Of a DNA stretch of 17,121 bases, positions 1 through 6,977 are shown one piece after another; the first letter of the stretch is position 1, and every line of letters begins with the position of its first letter. A program made the position numbers and the translations under genes. Source of the DNA: an uncultured bacterium (GTDB lineage: Bacteria > Omnitrophota > Gorgyraeia > Gorgyraeales > Gorgyraeaceae); the NCBI GenBank assembly GCA_913009675.1, contig CAJVXD010000004.1, positions 1 to 17,121 of the forward strand. The letters are read 5' to 3'. The notes beneath the pieces were generated by a model. It was not told where the DNA came from, did no database searches, and saw nothing but the letters and a program-made list of their open reading frames with translations.

Positions 1-77
1 TCGTGTCGTGTTAATGTCTATCGCTGGGTGGATAGCGTGTGTTTTTGTTTTTTTTTTTTTCTCTATGTTTTTTTTTT
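1..77. other. Probable sequencing read-through tail, not genomic
   Basis: This stretch is low-complexity and T-rich, with long T runs at about 45-60 and 68-77, and it lies directly outside a complete sequencing adapter. Read on the opposite strand it is adapter, then poly-A, then poor sequence, which is how Illumina base calls look when a read runs off the end of a short insert. I see no gene or regulatory site in it. It should be trimmed together with the adapter. Confidence 0.85.
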
Positions 78-135
78 AATGATACGGCGACCACCGAGAT
101 CTACACTCTTTCCCTACACGACGCTCTTCCGATCT
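78..135 (+). other. Illumina P5 / TruSeq universal adapter (contamination)
   Basis: The 58 bases beginning AATGATACGG and ending GCTCTTCCGATCT match, from memory, the full Illumina TruSeq universal adapter: the P5 flow-cell part followed by the read 1 primer site. This synthetic oligonucleotide has no natural reason to be in a genome. It joins directly to coding sequence at 136-137, so the true contig end is about position 136. Confidence 0.98.
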
Positions 136-136
136 C

Positions 137-298
137 TTTATAAGAAAAAAGAGGGGGAATAAATCCCTTAAGGTCTTTTCGCTGGATGAGAAAGGATTGA
201 GAAAGGTAAGAATTGCGACCGATACAGACGGCGATTATTATCGCTTTAAGGTATCAGGTGCAGACCGCACTATATATTATGAGATAGTCAAGGAGTAG
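137..298 (+). CDS. 3' end of an unidentified protein gene (5' end missing)
   Basis: An open frame runs from the adapter junction to a TAG at 296-298, giving about 53 residues with ordinary coding character. It contains KSLKVFSLDEKG, then RIATDTDGDYYRFKV, and ends in YYEIVKE. The alternating polar and hydrophobic pattern suggests beta-strands, as in the C-terminal domain of a secreted or surface protein, but I do not recognise the family. The stop lies next to the ribosome-binding site AAGGAG (290-295) of the sugar transferase gene, and only 4 nt separate stop and start. The two genes are therefore probably co-transcribed and translationally coupled. Residues encoded by the adapter are not part of the protein. 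Confidence 0.6.
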   Translation, partial: FIRKKRGNKSLKVFSLDEKGLRKVRIATDTDGDYYRFKVSGADRTIYYEIVKE

Positions 299-302
299 GA
301 AC

Positions 303-1751
303 ATGATAAAGGAAAAAGAAAATCTTTTTAGAAGATTACTGATGCTGCTCGATGTAACTATGGTAGCCTTTTCTCTTTTTGCAGCCTTTCAATTGAGGCA
401 GAATATCCACCTCCTTTATAGATTGGACCTTTTCCCGCAAAAACAAGTGATAGGTGGATTGAGCCTTGCGTCTAACTATTTGAATATATTGCCGATCCTT
501 CTTTTTGCATGGTGGTCAGCCATGAGTTATTGCGGTTTATACAGCTCTTTTAGGAAAAAAAACTTTTTTGAGATCGTGTGGGCTATTGCAAAAAGCGCAT
601 TTCTCGTAATGGTTGTTTTTGCTACGGCGGTGTTTATATTCAAGCTGCATTTTATAAGCAGAAGCCTTATGATGCTGTCGTTTTTTATAACCAGTGTATC
701 CTTGATCATAGAACGCTGGGTTATTGTATCATTTTTGAGGTTTTTGAGAAAAAAAGGCTATAATTACAGGAATGTCTTAGTGGTGGGCACAGGGCCAAGG
801 GCCAGAAATTTTATAAGACTCGTTAACAGGCATAGCGAATGGGGACTCAGGATCATAGGTTTGGTAGATGCCGAAAAAGAGGTATTAGGAAAAACCGTCT
901 GCGGCAAGAGGGTTATCGGCCTTCTTGATGATATCCCTTCCATACTTAGCAGCAAAGTGGTCGATGAGGTAATATTTATTGTACCGAGGAAATGGCTCTC
1001 TATGATAGAAAAAAGTCTAATTGCCTGTGAGACACAGGGTATCAAGAGTAATATCGCTGCAGATTTTTTTAATATGAAGATAGCGCGTTATATGTCTACT
1101 GATATCAATGGCATCCCGCTTTTGGAATTTAAGACGACAGAAGGGGAAGAATGGCAGTTGTTACTTAAGAGATTATTTGATATAATATTCTCGTTGATAG
1201 GTGTAGTGGTCGCATTCCCTATATTTATAGTATTGGTCGTTGTTATAAAGTGTTTTTCTCCCGGTCCCGCCATATTCAAGCAGGTAAGAAGCGGCCTTAA
1301 TGGCAGGCGGTTTGTAATGTATAAATTCAGGACCATGGTGAATGGGGCAGAAGGCAAAAGGAAGGAACTGACTTCTTTTAATGAGATAGATGGCCCTGCG
1401 TTCAAGATGCGTAATGATCCCAGGATTACTGGATTAGGGAGATTTTTGCGAAGGACCAGTCTGGACGAACTACCGCAGCTTTTTAATGTAATTAAAGGTG
1501 ATATGTCCATAGTGGGTCCGAGGCCGCCAGTCCCTTCAGAGGTAGCCAAATACGAGGTATGGCAGAGGAGGCGTCTGAGTATGAAACCCGGCCTTACGTG
1601 TTTCTGGCAGGCAAACGGAAGAAACAACGTAGACTTTGACAGGTGGATGAGGATGGATTTAGAGTATATAGATAACTGGTCCCTGGTATTAGATGTTAAG
1701 ATATTATTAAAAACAATACCCGCTGTCCTTTTTTCTATAGGAGCGAGATAA
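303..1751 (+). CDS. Polyprenyl-phosphate sugar-1-phosphate transferase (exopolysaccharide initiation)
   Basis: This membrane enzyme should move a sugar-1-phosphate from a nucleotide sugar to undecaprenyl phosphate at the inner face of the cytoplasmic membrane, the first step of exopolysaccharide or glycan building. The 482 residues have the WcaJ/EpsE-like layout: four N-terminal TM helices (about 13-31, 57-80, 96-115, 120-145), a Rossmann-like domain opening with VLVVGTGPRARN (158-169), and the C-terminal bacterial sugar transferase domain (288-482). The last has the re-entrant membrane helix (about 291-319, broken at SPGP), YKFRTM (340-345), the catalytic Asp-Glu in SLDELPQL (386-393), GDMSIVGPRPP (399-409) and KPGLTCFWQANGR (428-440). 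The start follows AAGGAG with 7-nt spacing. The sugar cannot be read from sequence. No flippase, polymerase or further glycosyltransferase is in the window, so the rest of the locus must lie upstream of the contig end. Confidence 0.93.
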   Translation: MIKEKENLFRRLLMLLDVTMVAFSLFAAFQLRQNIHLLYRLDLFPQKQVIGGLSLASNYLNILPILLFAWWSAMSYCGLYSSFRKKNFFEIVWAIAKSAFLVMVVFATAVFIFKLHFISRSLMMLSFFITSVSLIIERWVIVSFLRFLRKKGYNYRNVLVVGTGPRARNFIRLVNRHSEWGLRIIGLVDAEKEVLGKTVCGKRVIGLLDDIPSILSSKVVDEVIFIVPRKWLSMIEKSLIACETQGIKSNIAADFFNMKIARYMSTDINGIPLLEFKTTEGEEWQLLLKRLFDIIFSLIGVVVAFPIFIVLVVVIKCFSPGPAIFKQVRSGLNGRRFVMYKFRTMVNGAEGKRKELTSFNEIDGPAFKMRNDPRITGLGRFLRRTSLDELPQLFNVIKGDMSIVGPRPPVPSEVAKYEVWQRRRLSMKPGLTCFWQANGRNNVDFDRWMRMDLEYIDNWSLVLDVKILLKTIPAVLFSIGAR

Positions 1752-1799
1752 AAATAACTTCACACTTTCGTGACACACACAAAAGTGTGAAGTTATTTT
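1751..1799 (+). terminator. Perfect 18-bp inverted repeat, probable intrinsic terminator
   Basis: Arms 1751-1768 and 1782-1799 are exact reverse complements around a 13-nt loop, and the left arm begins in the stop codon of the sugar transferase gene. The outer pairs are AAAATAA with TTATTTT, so the RNA hairpin ends in a short U-rich run as in an intrinsic terminator, and the symmetry would let it work in both directions. The T-run is interrupted by an A, so strength is uncertain. A near copy of one half-arm (AAAAGTGTaAAGTTA) recurs at 16366-16380, so it may also be a dispersed repeat. Confidence 0.65.
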
Positions 1800-1830
1800 C
1801 GAAGGTTATCAAAAAAACGAGGGGGGTATC

Positions 1831-2412
1831 ATGAAGAAATTATTTTTTATTATTCTTATTCCATGTTTGATTTATACAGGGTGCAGCTCCAGTGCAGGAG
1901 AAGGTGATAAACGTGTAGTTGCGCAGGTGAATAAATACAAGATGAGCGTAGACGACTTGAAGTACGAACTGAGAAGCATACCTTATGATGAAAAGGGCCT
2001 CTTGAAGACGAAGAAAGGCAGAAGAGAATATATGGATAGGCTCGTGGAAAAAGAGATATTGTTACAGGAGGCACAGCACCTCGGTCTTGACAGAGAAAAG
2101 GATTTTATGAAGAGCATAGAGAATTATTGGGAGCAGGCACTTTTGAAGAGTTTGCTTCAGAGAAAGAGCAAGGAGATATCCGGTCTTATACATGTCTATG
2201 AGAATGAGATAGAGGATTATTACAAAACTTCGGGAGAAGACTTGCCGTTGTCTAAGGTGAGAGCGGAGATAAGAAGGGCCATAAGACAGAAAAAAGAGAC
2301 GAAGGCAATGGATACGTGGATACAAGAATTGAAAAAGAAATCATATATAAAGATCGATGAAGACCTTGTAAGAAAAATCCTTTCAAAAAATAAAAAAGGA
2401 GGAATACTATGA
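1831..2412 (+). CDS. Lipoprotein with SurA/EpsD-like chaperone (PPIase N-terminal) domain
   Basis: The 193-residue product starts with a lipoprotein signal peptide: MKK, a hydrophobic stretch, then YTGC with the lipidated Cys at residue 18. It should be anchored in a membrane facing the periplasm. After a short linker it reads VVAQVNKYKMSVDDLKYEL (about 30-48), then a helical region with YMDRLVEKEILLQEAQHLG. This is the usual start of SurA, PrsA and EpsD-type peptidyl-prolyl isomerases ('V-x-V-N-g-x-x-i-t-x-x-d/e', then the 'l-x-x-L-I-x-x-x-l-l' helix). I see no parvulin catalytic domain, and the protein is too short for one, so a chaperone role without isomerase activity is more likely. It has a strong ribosome-binding site (GAGGGGGG, 1819-1826) and its stop overlaps the next start as ATGA. 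Being next to a sugar transferase, an EpsD-like role in polysaccharide export is possible, but this is inference. Confidence 0.75.
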   Translation: MKKLFFIILIPCLIYTGCSSSAGEGDKRVVAQVNKYKMSVDDLKYELRSIPYDEKGLLKTKKGRREYMDRLVEKEILLQEAQHLGLDREKDFMKSIENYWEQALLKSLLQRKSKEISGLIHVYENEIEDYYKTSGEDLPLSKVRAEIRRAIRQKKETKAMDTWIQELKKKSYIKIDEDLVRKILSKNKKGGIL

Positions 2413-3005
2413 AGATCAGGCGTAAAAATTATTTTATAAATAAACCCTTCCAGGCTGAGTTTATATTGAAGTTTTGCGGGGTCGTAGCGCTTGGAGCTAT
2501 ATTTTTCGGAGTTATACTTTATGGAATTTCAAGCCGTACCCTTACCACATCCTTTGAGAATTCAAGGCTGGTGGTAAAAAGCACAGCCGATTATCTTTTG
2601 CCGGGTTTATTATTCGGAGGGCTAATAGTGGGCCTTTTGACTGCGATAGTAGCGTCTATTATCGTACTTCTTATGACACACAGACTAGTAGGGCCTATCT
2701 ATAGGTTTGAGAAATATGCTCAGAAAATCGGCTCCGGCGAACTTTCCCCGGATTTAAAGATTAGAAAGAAGGATCAGTTCCAGAACCTTGTAAATACCTT
2801 TAACAAGATGGCAAGTAATCTCAATACAGGGCTTTTAGAGGTTATAGCCGTTTCAGAAAGATTGGACAGTTTGATAGAAAAACTCTCGGGAGATTCAATA
2901 GGTGAGGTACCTTTAAAAGAAGATATAGCTAAGATCCTTTCTGAATTGAGAAAGGATAAGAAGGATCTAAGGAAGGCCTTGTCATATTTTAAGGTTAAAC
3001 GCTGA
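2409..3005 (+). CDS. Two-TM HAMP-domain membrane protein without output domain
   Basis: This 198-residue protein has TM helices at about 19-40 and 63-89, only about 22 residues apart, so there is little room for a periplasmic sensor. A HAMP segment follows (about 90-142): HRLVGPIYRFEKYAQKIGSGEL is the first amphipathic helix with its conserved Pro, and DQFQNLVNTFNKMASNL is the second. The C-terminus (about 143-198) is a charged helix, probably coiled coil. No kinase, cyclase or methyl-accepting domain is present, so it either lost its output or signals by contact with another protein. Its start overlaps the previous stop by 4 nt, with AGGAGG 6 nt upstream, so the two genes are translationally coupled and probably act together. 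No partner kinase lies nearby; the closest is at 5266. Confidence 0.8.
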   Translation: MKIRRKNYFINKPFQAEFILKFCGVVALGAIFFGVILYGISSRTLTTSFENSRLVVKSTADYLLPGLLFGGLIVGLLTAIVASIIVLLMTHRLVGPIYRFEKYAQKIGSGELSPDLKIRKKDQFQNLVNTFNKMASNLNTGLLEVIAVSERLDSLIEKLSGDSIGEVPLKEDIAKILSELRKDKKDLRKALSYFKVKR

Positions 3006-3016
3006 GTAAAGACGAT

Positions 3017-3583
3017 ATGGGTTTTAGGTCTCTTTCTATCTTATTGATCACTGCTTGTCTGGTGCCCTATTTAAGCACGGGTTATGCATGTGCCCAGGAA
3101 GAAGAAAGGGGTCTATTTTTAAGCAGATTTTGCACTGTTTCTTATGAAAAGGATGCCAACCTAAAGACCATTAATAGGAGAATAAATCTCAGGTTTTCCG
3201 ATTTTTATACGCCTGGAAGATTCAGGAAGAATGCAGGCCTTACAATGGAGGATATCTTATCAGAAAAGTTAGATGCCATCTTTAGCAGGGTTGAAGACAT
3301 CCTTGATATGTATCCATCCAAGATAAATGTCACCATTAATATCTATAAGAACAGGGATAGCCTTGATAGGGTCTATGATGAGATATTTAATGAACAGAAC
3401 AAGGCAGTCTCTTTCTATATTTATAAAACAAATACCATATATACAACAGAAAGGGCAATTACTCAGGCTATCCTTGCCCATGAAATGGCGCATTGTATAA
3501 TAGATCATTATTTTGTTATCTTGCCCCCAAGGAAAATCCAGGAAATGCTGGCAGTGTATGCAGATGTGCATTTAAAGGATTAA
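3017..3583 (+). CDS. Secreted small putative zinc metallopeptidase (HExxH)
   Basis: The 188-residue product has a signal peptide (hydrophobic core at about 5-20, probable cleavage after YACA or nearby), so it is exported. Near the C-terminus it carries AILAHEMAHCIIDHYF with HEMAH at 155-159, a match to the HExxH zinc motif. Glu176 (in KIQEMLAVYADVHL) lies 17 residues after the second His, about where gluzincins of the peptidase-MA type put their third ligand. The middle part (VTINIYKNRDSLDRVYDE, about 105-122) resembles the region before the active site in that group. It begins 11 nt after the HAMP gene and is likely in the same operon, although its ribosome-binding site is weak. Activity and substrate are unknown. 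At this size it may be a minimal or inactive relative. Confidence 0.7.
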   Translation: MGFRSLSILLITACLVPYLSTGYACAQEEERGLFLSRFCTVSYEKDANLKTINRRINLRFSDFYTPGRFRKNAGLTMEDILSEKLDAIFSRVEDILDMYPSKINVTINIYKNRDSLDRVYDEIFNEQNKAVSFYIYKTNTIYTTERAITQAILAHEMAHCIIDHYFVILPPRKIQEMLAVYADVHLKD

Positions 3584-3595
3584 AGTAAAAAAGAG

Positions 3596-3624
3596 TTGCC
3601 AAGAGAATGAAAGTTTGATATAAT
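3596..3624 (+). promoter_or_regulatory. Sigma70-type promoter for the duplicated-domain protein gene
   Basis: TTGCCA (3596-3601) and a perfect TATAAT (3619-3624) are separated by exactly 17 nt. Initiation is predicted near 3631, in an AT-rich leader of about 45 nt before the gene at 3676. The site lies just after the HExxH gene ends, so the next gene starts a new transcription unit. Confidence 0.75.
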
Positions 3625-3675
3625 TAATATAAGTATTTTAAAAGTATTTAAATATTTTATAAGTAGGAGGAGAAT

Positions 3676-5106
3676 ATGAAGAAGATAATTTATGCAGGGG
3701 TTTTAATAGGTATTATATTTTCGATGGTCCAATCCTCACAAGCAGTCAATGTTTGCAAGGTAAGACACAGGACTGATGAAGGGATTATATGTTTAGAGAG
3801 AGGTCCCTGTGAGCCTATAGATAGATTTCTTTTAAGGGCTGCAAAGGGATGCAGGCTAAAGGCACCCGGACAACTCATGCCTATAACAAGATTGGCATTT
3901 GTTGATCTATTCTCTCATCTCTTGCGGCTGGATAGAGAGTTTCCACAGGGTTGGAAGGATCTAACAGATGAAATACGGTATAAGTTGGAGGCTAAGACAT
4001 TAAAGGAAAAAGGGATAGAAGTCTTTAATGACAAAGCCCCTGCAGGTTCCCTTACGAGGGAAGAATTGGCGTCCGTATTACAGGCAGCTACCATAAAAAA
4101 AGATCTTGGTTTCTCGACCGGGCTCCCGGAACAGAGGTTTGATTTAAAGAATGACGGGTTTGTCATTTACGATTTGAAACTTTACGTTGATGAGGGTAGA
4201 GGTTTTAAGTTGTGGGAGAGGAGAAAAAATCTTAAAGAAAGCACGGCAGGTAGTAAGGATTATACGGCAAAATTGGATTCATACAACAATGCAATGGTAA
4301 CGTTTGGCGATAATGTAAACGGGAAGATACCTGTTATTGGTTCAAGATTGAAATTGTCTTATAAGATTTTTGGGAAGAAGAGTAAGATAGTAACAGAGTG
4401 CGAAGTGGCGAGGCTTCTATCAGACCCGACGCTGGCTCGTTCCTTAAAAAACGTCTACAATCCTTCCCCGATCCTTACCAAGGCTAATTTCGCAGATCTT
4501 TTAATCAGGGTTATGGGTCTGGGAAAGGAATTGCCAAGGGATTCAGCCCATCTTGACGAGAGGGACTTGTATTTGCTTGAAACAAGGTTACTCTCACGGA
4601 AGGGTGTGAATATATTCGCAGGTTCGAGGCCCGAAGATTTATTGAAACGTGAAGAACTCGCAAGGTTTCTTTATGATTCTCCTGTCGAAGACGTCCTTGG
4701 CCTAAGCAACGGAAAAAAGAATCAGGCCTTCGAGCTTAATAATGCCGGTTTTGTGATATACGATCTTCATGTCTATGTAAAGGAAAATAATGGATACGAA
4801 GAATGGAATAAGAAGGATAGTTTTATAGAGAGTTCCTCTGCTAACAAGGATTATATAGTAAAGCTAGATGCAGGGAATTACGGGACTATTTATTTCGGCA
4901 GCGGTAAAAAGGGCAAGATACCTATACCAAATTCTCCTGTGAAAGTAAGATATAGATTATACGCACCTGTCACTATGCTTACCGAGGATGATATTATATG
5001 TGTGCTGAAAGGCAAACCTGTCTCAGAGACATATATACCGCCTGCGCCTCCACCGGAATTTCCTCCGCCTACCGATGGGTTCCATGACCCGGCTACGCCT
5101 TATTAA
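3676..5106 (+). CDS. Secreted protein with two tandem copies of a ~165-residue domain, function unknown
   Basis: The 476-residue product has a signal peptide (cleavage probably after SQA, residue 23). A Cys-bearing segment follows (C27, C39, C45, C59), then two homologous units at about 67-233 and 264-430. Each begins with a helical part reminiscent of S-layer homology domains (PITRLAFVDLF / ILTKANFADLL, then LTREELA / LKREELA). Each ends with a beta-rich part: GFVIYDLKLYV / GFVIYDLHVYV, a Trp, KDYTAKLD / KDYIVKLD, and FGDNVNGKIPVIGS / FGSGKKGKIPIPNS followed by LSYK / VRYR. This last pattern (FGdG..GkiP..gs.i.v.Yr) resembles a motif I associate with phage-type baseplate proteins. The tail is Pro-rich (IPPAPPPEFPPP). 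Ribosome binding is strong (AGGAGG, 5-nt spacing). I do not know the family. A role in cell-surface attachment is a guess. Confidence 0.75.
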   Translation: MKKIIYAGVLIGIIFSMVQSSQAVNVCKVRHRTDEGIICLERGPCEPIDRFLLRAAKGCRLKAPGQLMPITRLAFVDLFSHLLRLDREFPQGWKDLTDEIRYKLEAKTLKEKGIEVFNDKAPAGSLTREELASVLQAATIKKDLGFSTGLPEQRFDLKNDGFVIYDLKLYVDEGRGFKLWERRKNLKESTAGSKDYTAKLDSYNNAMVTFGDNVNGKIPVIGSRLKLSYKIFGKKSKIVTECEVARLLSDPTLARSLKNVYNPSPILTKANFADLLIRVMGLGKELPRDSAHLDERDLYLLETRLLSRKGVNIFAGSRPEDLLKREELARFLYDSPVEDVLGLSNGKKNQAFELNNAGFVIYDLHVYVKENNGYEEWNKKDSFIESSSANKDYIVKLDAGNYGTIYFGSGKKGKIPIPNSPVKVRYRLYAPVTMLTEDDIICVLKGKPVSETYIPPAPPPEFPPPTDGFHDPATPY

Positions 5107-5138
5107 ATCAGCCCTTATTGAGCTGTTTTATTCCTTTC

Positions 5139-5167
5139 TTGAAGTATCCTATACCATATGATACAAT
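5139..5167 (+). promoter_or_regulatory. Probable sigma70-type promoter for the receiver-kinase gene
   Basis: TTGAAG (5139-5144) and TACAAT (5162-5167) are 17 nt apart, giving four and five consensus matches. The predicted start lies near 5174, leaving a leader of about 90 nt before the gene at 5266. I see no convincing terminator between the upstream gene and this site. Confidence 0.55.
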
Positions 5168-5265
5168 CTTTTCATGCCTATAAGCAGGAAGATTGGACTG
5201 AGTCAGGTCTTTACAAAGGAATTGCCTGCATCCATATCTATCTATAAGATAGCCATAGGAGATTT

Positions 5266-6420
5266 ATGATGTCGAAAGAGAAACTGAAAGTCTTATTGGT
5301 CGAAGATAACCCTACAGATGCATTAATTGTCAAAAAGAAACTCCAACGAGATAGGGCATTTGATTATGAGGTTAATCATGTTCTATCAGGAGAAGAGGCT
5401 ATCGCTAATCTTAGCGAAAGGTCATATGATATTACTCTCCTCGATTATAACCTGCCCAAAAAAAGCGGACTTGAGACCTTACGGGATATTAAGAGTAAAG
5501 ATATAAAGATGCCGGTTGTCATGATAACCGGCCAGGGTGATGAGGCAGTTGCAGTGCAGCTAATGAAGGAAGGTGCATTTGATTATTTGTCTAAGAGAGA
5601 AGGTTATGAGGATTCAGTGCCTCTAATGATCAGGAAGACTATCGCTGAATACAAGGCCTTATTTGAACGTGAGCAGTTTCAGAAGGAGATTGCATTAAAG
5701 AAGGATGAACTGGAGAAGGCGAATTCTAGATTGAAGGAGCTTGACAGGATGAAGTCGGATTTCGTGGCAAATGTAGTCCATGAGTTAAGAACCCCCCTTG
5801 CTATTATTAAAGGGAATCTGGACAATATAGATAAGGGGTTTGCAGGAGAAGTACAGCCTAAACAGAAAGGGATACTGGATGATGTCTTCAGGGTGATAGA
5901 TAGACTTACGAGATTAGTAAACGATTTATTAGATCTTTCTAAGATAGAATCCGGAAAGATAAAACTTAATAAAGAGGGACTGGACATTGTGGAGATAGCG
6001 AAAGAAGTTTTGAGGGATTTTGAAAAGCAGGCTGCTGACAAAGATGTAATCATCAGAAGAGAGATCCCTGAGGTAAAGGTTATGATAAAAGCGGATAGAG
6101 ATAAGCTGGCTCAGGTCTTTGTGAATCTAATAGGGAATGCCTTGAAATTTACCGATAAGGGAGAGGTTGTGCTAAGGATTACAGAACTTCAAGAGGAGGT
6201 TCAGGTAGAGATCCATGATACAGGGCCGGGTATGGATAAAGATCAGACAGAGAAGATTTTTGATAAATTTGTAAGGGTACTGGCTGAAAAAAAAGAAGGG
6301 ACCGGGCTCGGCCTTCCTATTGCAAAGGATATAATAAGGCTGCATAACGGACGGATAAGGGTTGAAAGCAGGCCTGGCAAGGGTTCTATTTTTATTTTCA
6401 ATATACCGAAGGATGGTTAA
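5266..6420 (+). CDS. Receiver-domain histidine kinase (REC-HisKA-HATPase)
   Basis: The 384-residue cytoplasmic signalling protein has no TM segment. An N-terminal receiver domain (about 7-125) has the acidic pair E13-D14, phospho-acceptor D60 (TLLDYNLP), T88 and K110. A coiled-coil linker (about 130-165) leads to a HisKA domain with phosphorylatable H172 in VVHELRTPL. The ATPase domain has the N box QVFVNLIGNALKF (284-296), DTGPGM (318-323) and GTGLGLPIAK (345-354). All catalytic residues are present. With the receiver in front of the kinase, phosphorylation of D60 by another kinase probably controls its activity; no cognate regulator is adjacent. Two ATGs lie side by side: AGGAG (5257-5261) is 4 nt from 5266 and 7 nt from 5269, so 5269 may be the main start. 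It has its own promoter, and the pilin gene follows after 18 nt. Confidence 0.92.
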   Translation: MMSKEKLKVLLVEDNPTDALIVKKKLQRDRAFDYEVNHVLSGEEAIANLSERSYDITLLDYNLPKKSGLETLRDIKSKDIKMPVVMITGQGDEAVAVQLMKEGAFDYLSKREGYEDSVPLMIRKTIAEYKALFEREQFQKEIALKKDELEKANSRLKELDRMKSDFVANVVHELRTPLAIIKGNLDNIDKGFAGEVQPKQKGILDDVFRVIDRLTRLVNDLLDLSKIESGKIKLNKEGLDIVEIAKEVLRDFEKQAADKDVIIRREIPEVKVMIKADRDKLAQVFVNLIGNALKFTDKGEVVLRITELQEEVQVEIHDTGPGMDKDQTEKIFDKFVRVLAEKKEGTGLGLPIAKDIIRLHNGRIRVESRPGKGSIFIFNIPKDG

Positions 6421-6438
6421 AAGAAAGGTAATAATCGA

Positions 6439-6888
6439 GTGGGCAGAAAAGGTTTTACACTGATAGAGCTTCTTACCGTTGTCATAATCATAAGTATACT
6501 TGTTTCGATTGCCCTACCGCGTTATGCCGCCACTTTGGAACAGGCCCGTTCTGCAGAGGCAACGATTAATATAGGGGCCTTGCGCATCTCGATGGAGAGA
6601 TATTGGTATAATCAGCGTGCATTTTCACAATCTTATATCGCCGCAACGTTAGATAAGCTTGATATAGATAACCCTAATTTTGTTACTAATAGATTTTACA
6701 ATTATTATCTGGTAGACAAAAGCACATTAGACGGCAAGCTTTACATAATTAAGGCTGAACGGATAAATAAACCAGATACCTATTGGGTTAAGTGGACGCA
6801 GATAGGCAATAATACAGGAAAGATGGAAAAATCTTACGCGCTTGATAGTTCAAGACAGCCGCTTACTAAAACCACGCCTGCTGAATAA
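6439..6888 (+). CDS. Type IV pilin-like protein (prepilin)
   Basis: The 149-residue product begins MGRKG/FTLIELLTVVIIISIL. This is a class III prepilin signal: cleavage by the prepilin peptidase PilD between Gly5 and Phe6, Glu at mature position 5, and a long hydrophobic helix used for membrane storage and filament packing. The mature protein would be about 144 residues, typical of a major or minor pilin or type II secretion pseudopilin. The C-terminal part has no Cys pair and looks like the short, Tyr-rich globular domain of a pseudopilin (RYWYNQRAFSQSY, RFYNYYLV). The start is GTG, placed by AAAGG (6424-6428) and by the position of the signal. It follows the kinase gene by 18 nt and probably shares its transcript. 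No assembly ATPase, peptidase or platform gene is in the window. Confidence 0.88.
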   Translation: MGRKGFTLIELLTVVIIISILVSIALPRYAATLEQARSAEATINIGALRISMERYWYNQRAFSQSYIAATLDKLDIDNPNFVTNRFYNYYLVDKSTLDGKLYIIKAERINKPDTYWVKWTQIGNNTGKMEKSYALDSSRQPLTKTTPAE

Positions 6889-6977
6889 TTCCCTCTCTTC
6901 CCCTCGAAAAATAATAAAAAGATTGAAAGAAAATAGCCTCCCTCCGTGTCTTATATAATAAAGGGGGTGGTTCTACA

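Noticed and set aside
5109..5130. CAGC / GCTG followed by TTTT as a terminator after the duplicated-domain gene
   Set aside because: The stem is only 4 bp with a 9-nt loop, too weak to claim.
6923..6959. TTGAAA (6923-6928) with TATAAT (6954-6959) as a comM promoter
   Set aside because: The spacer is 25 nt, far outside the usual 16-18, and no better -35 is visible. Only the -10 box looks good.
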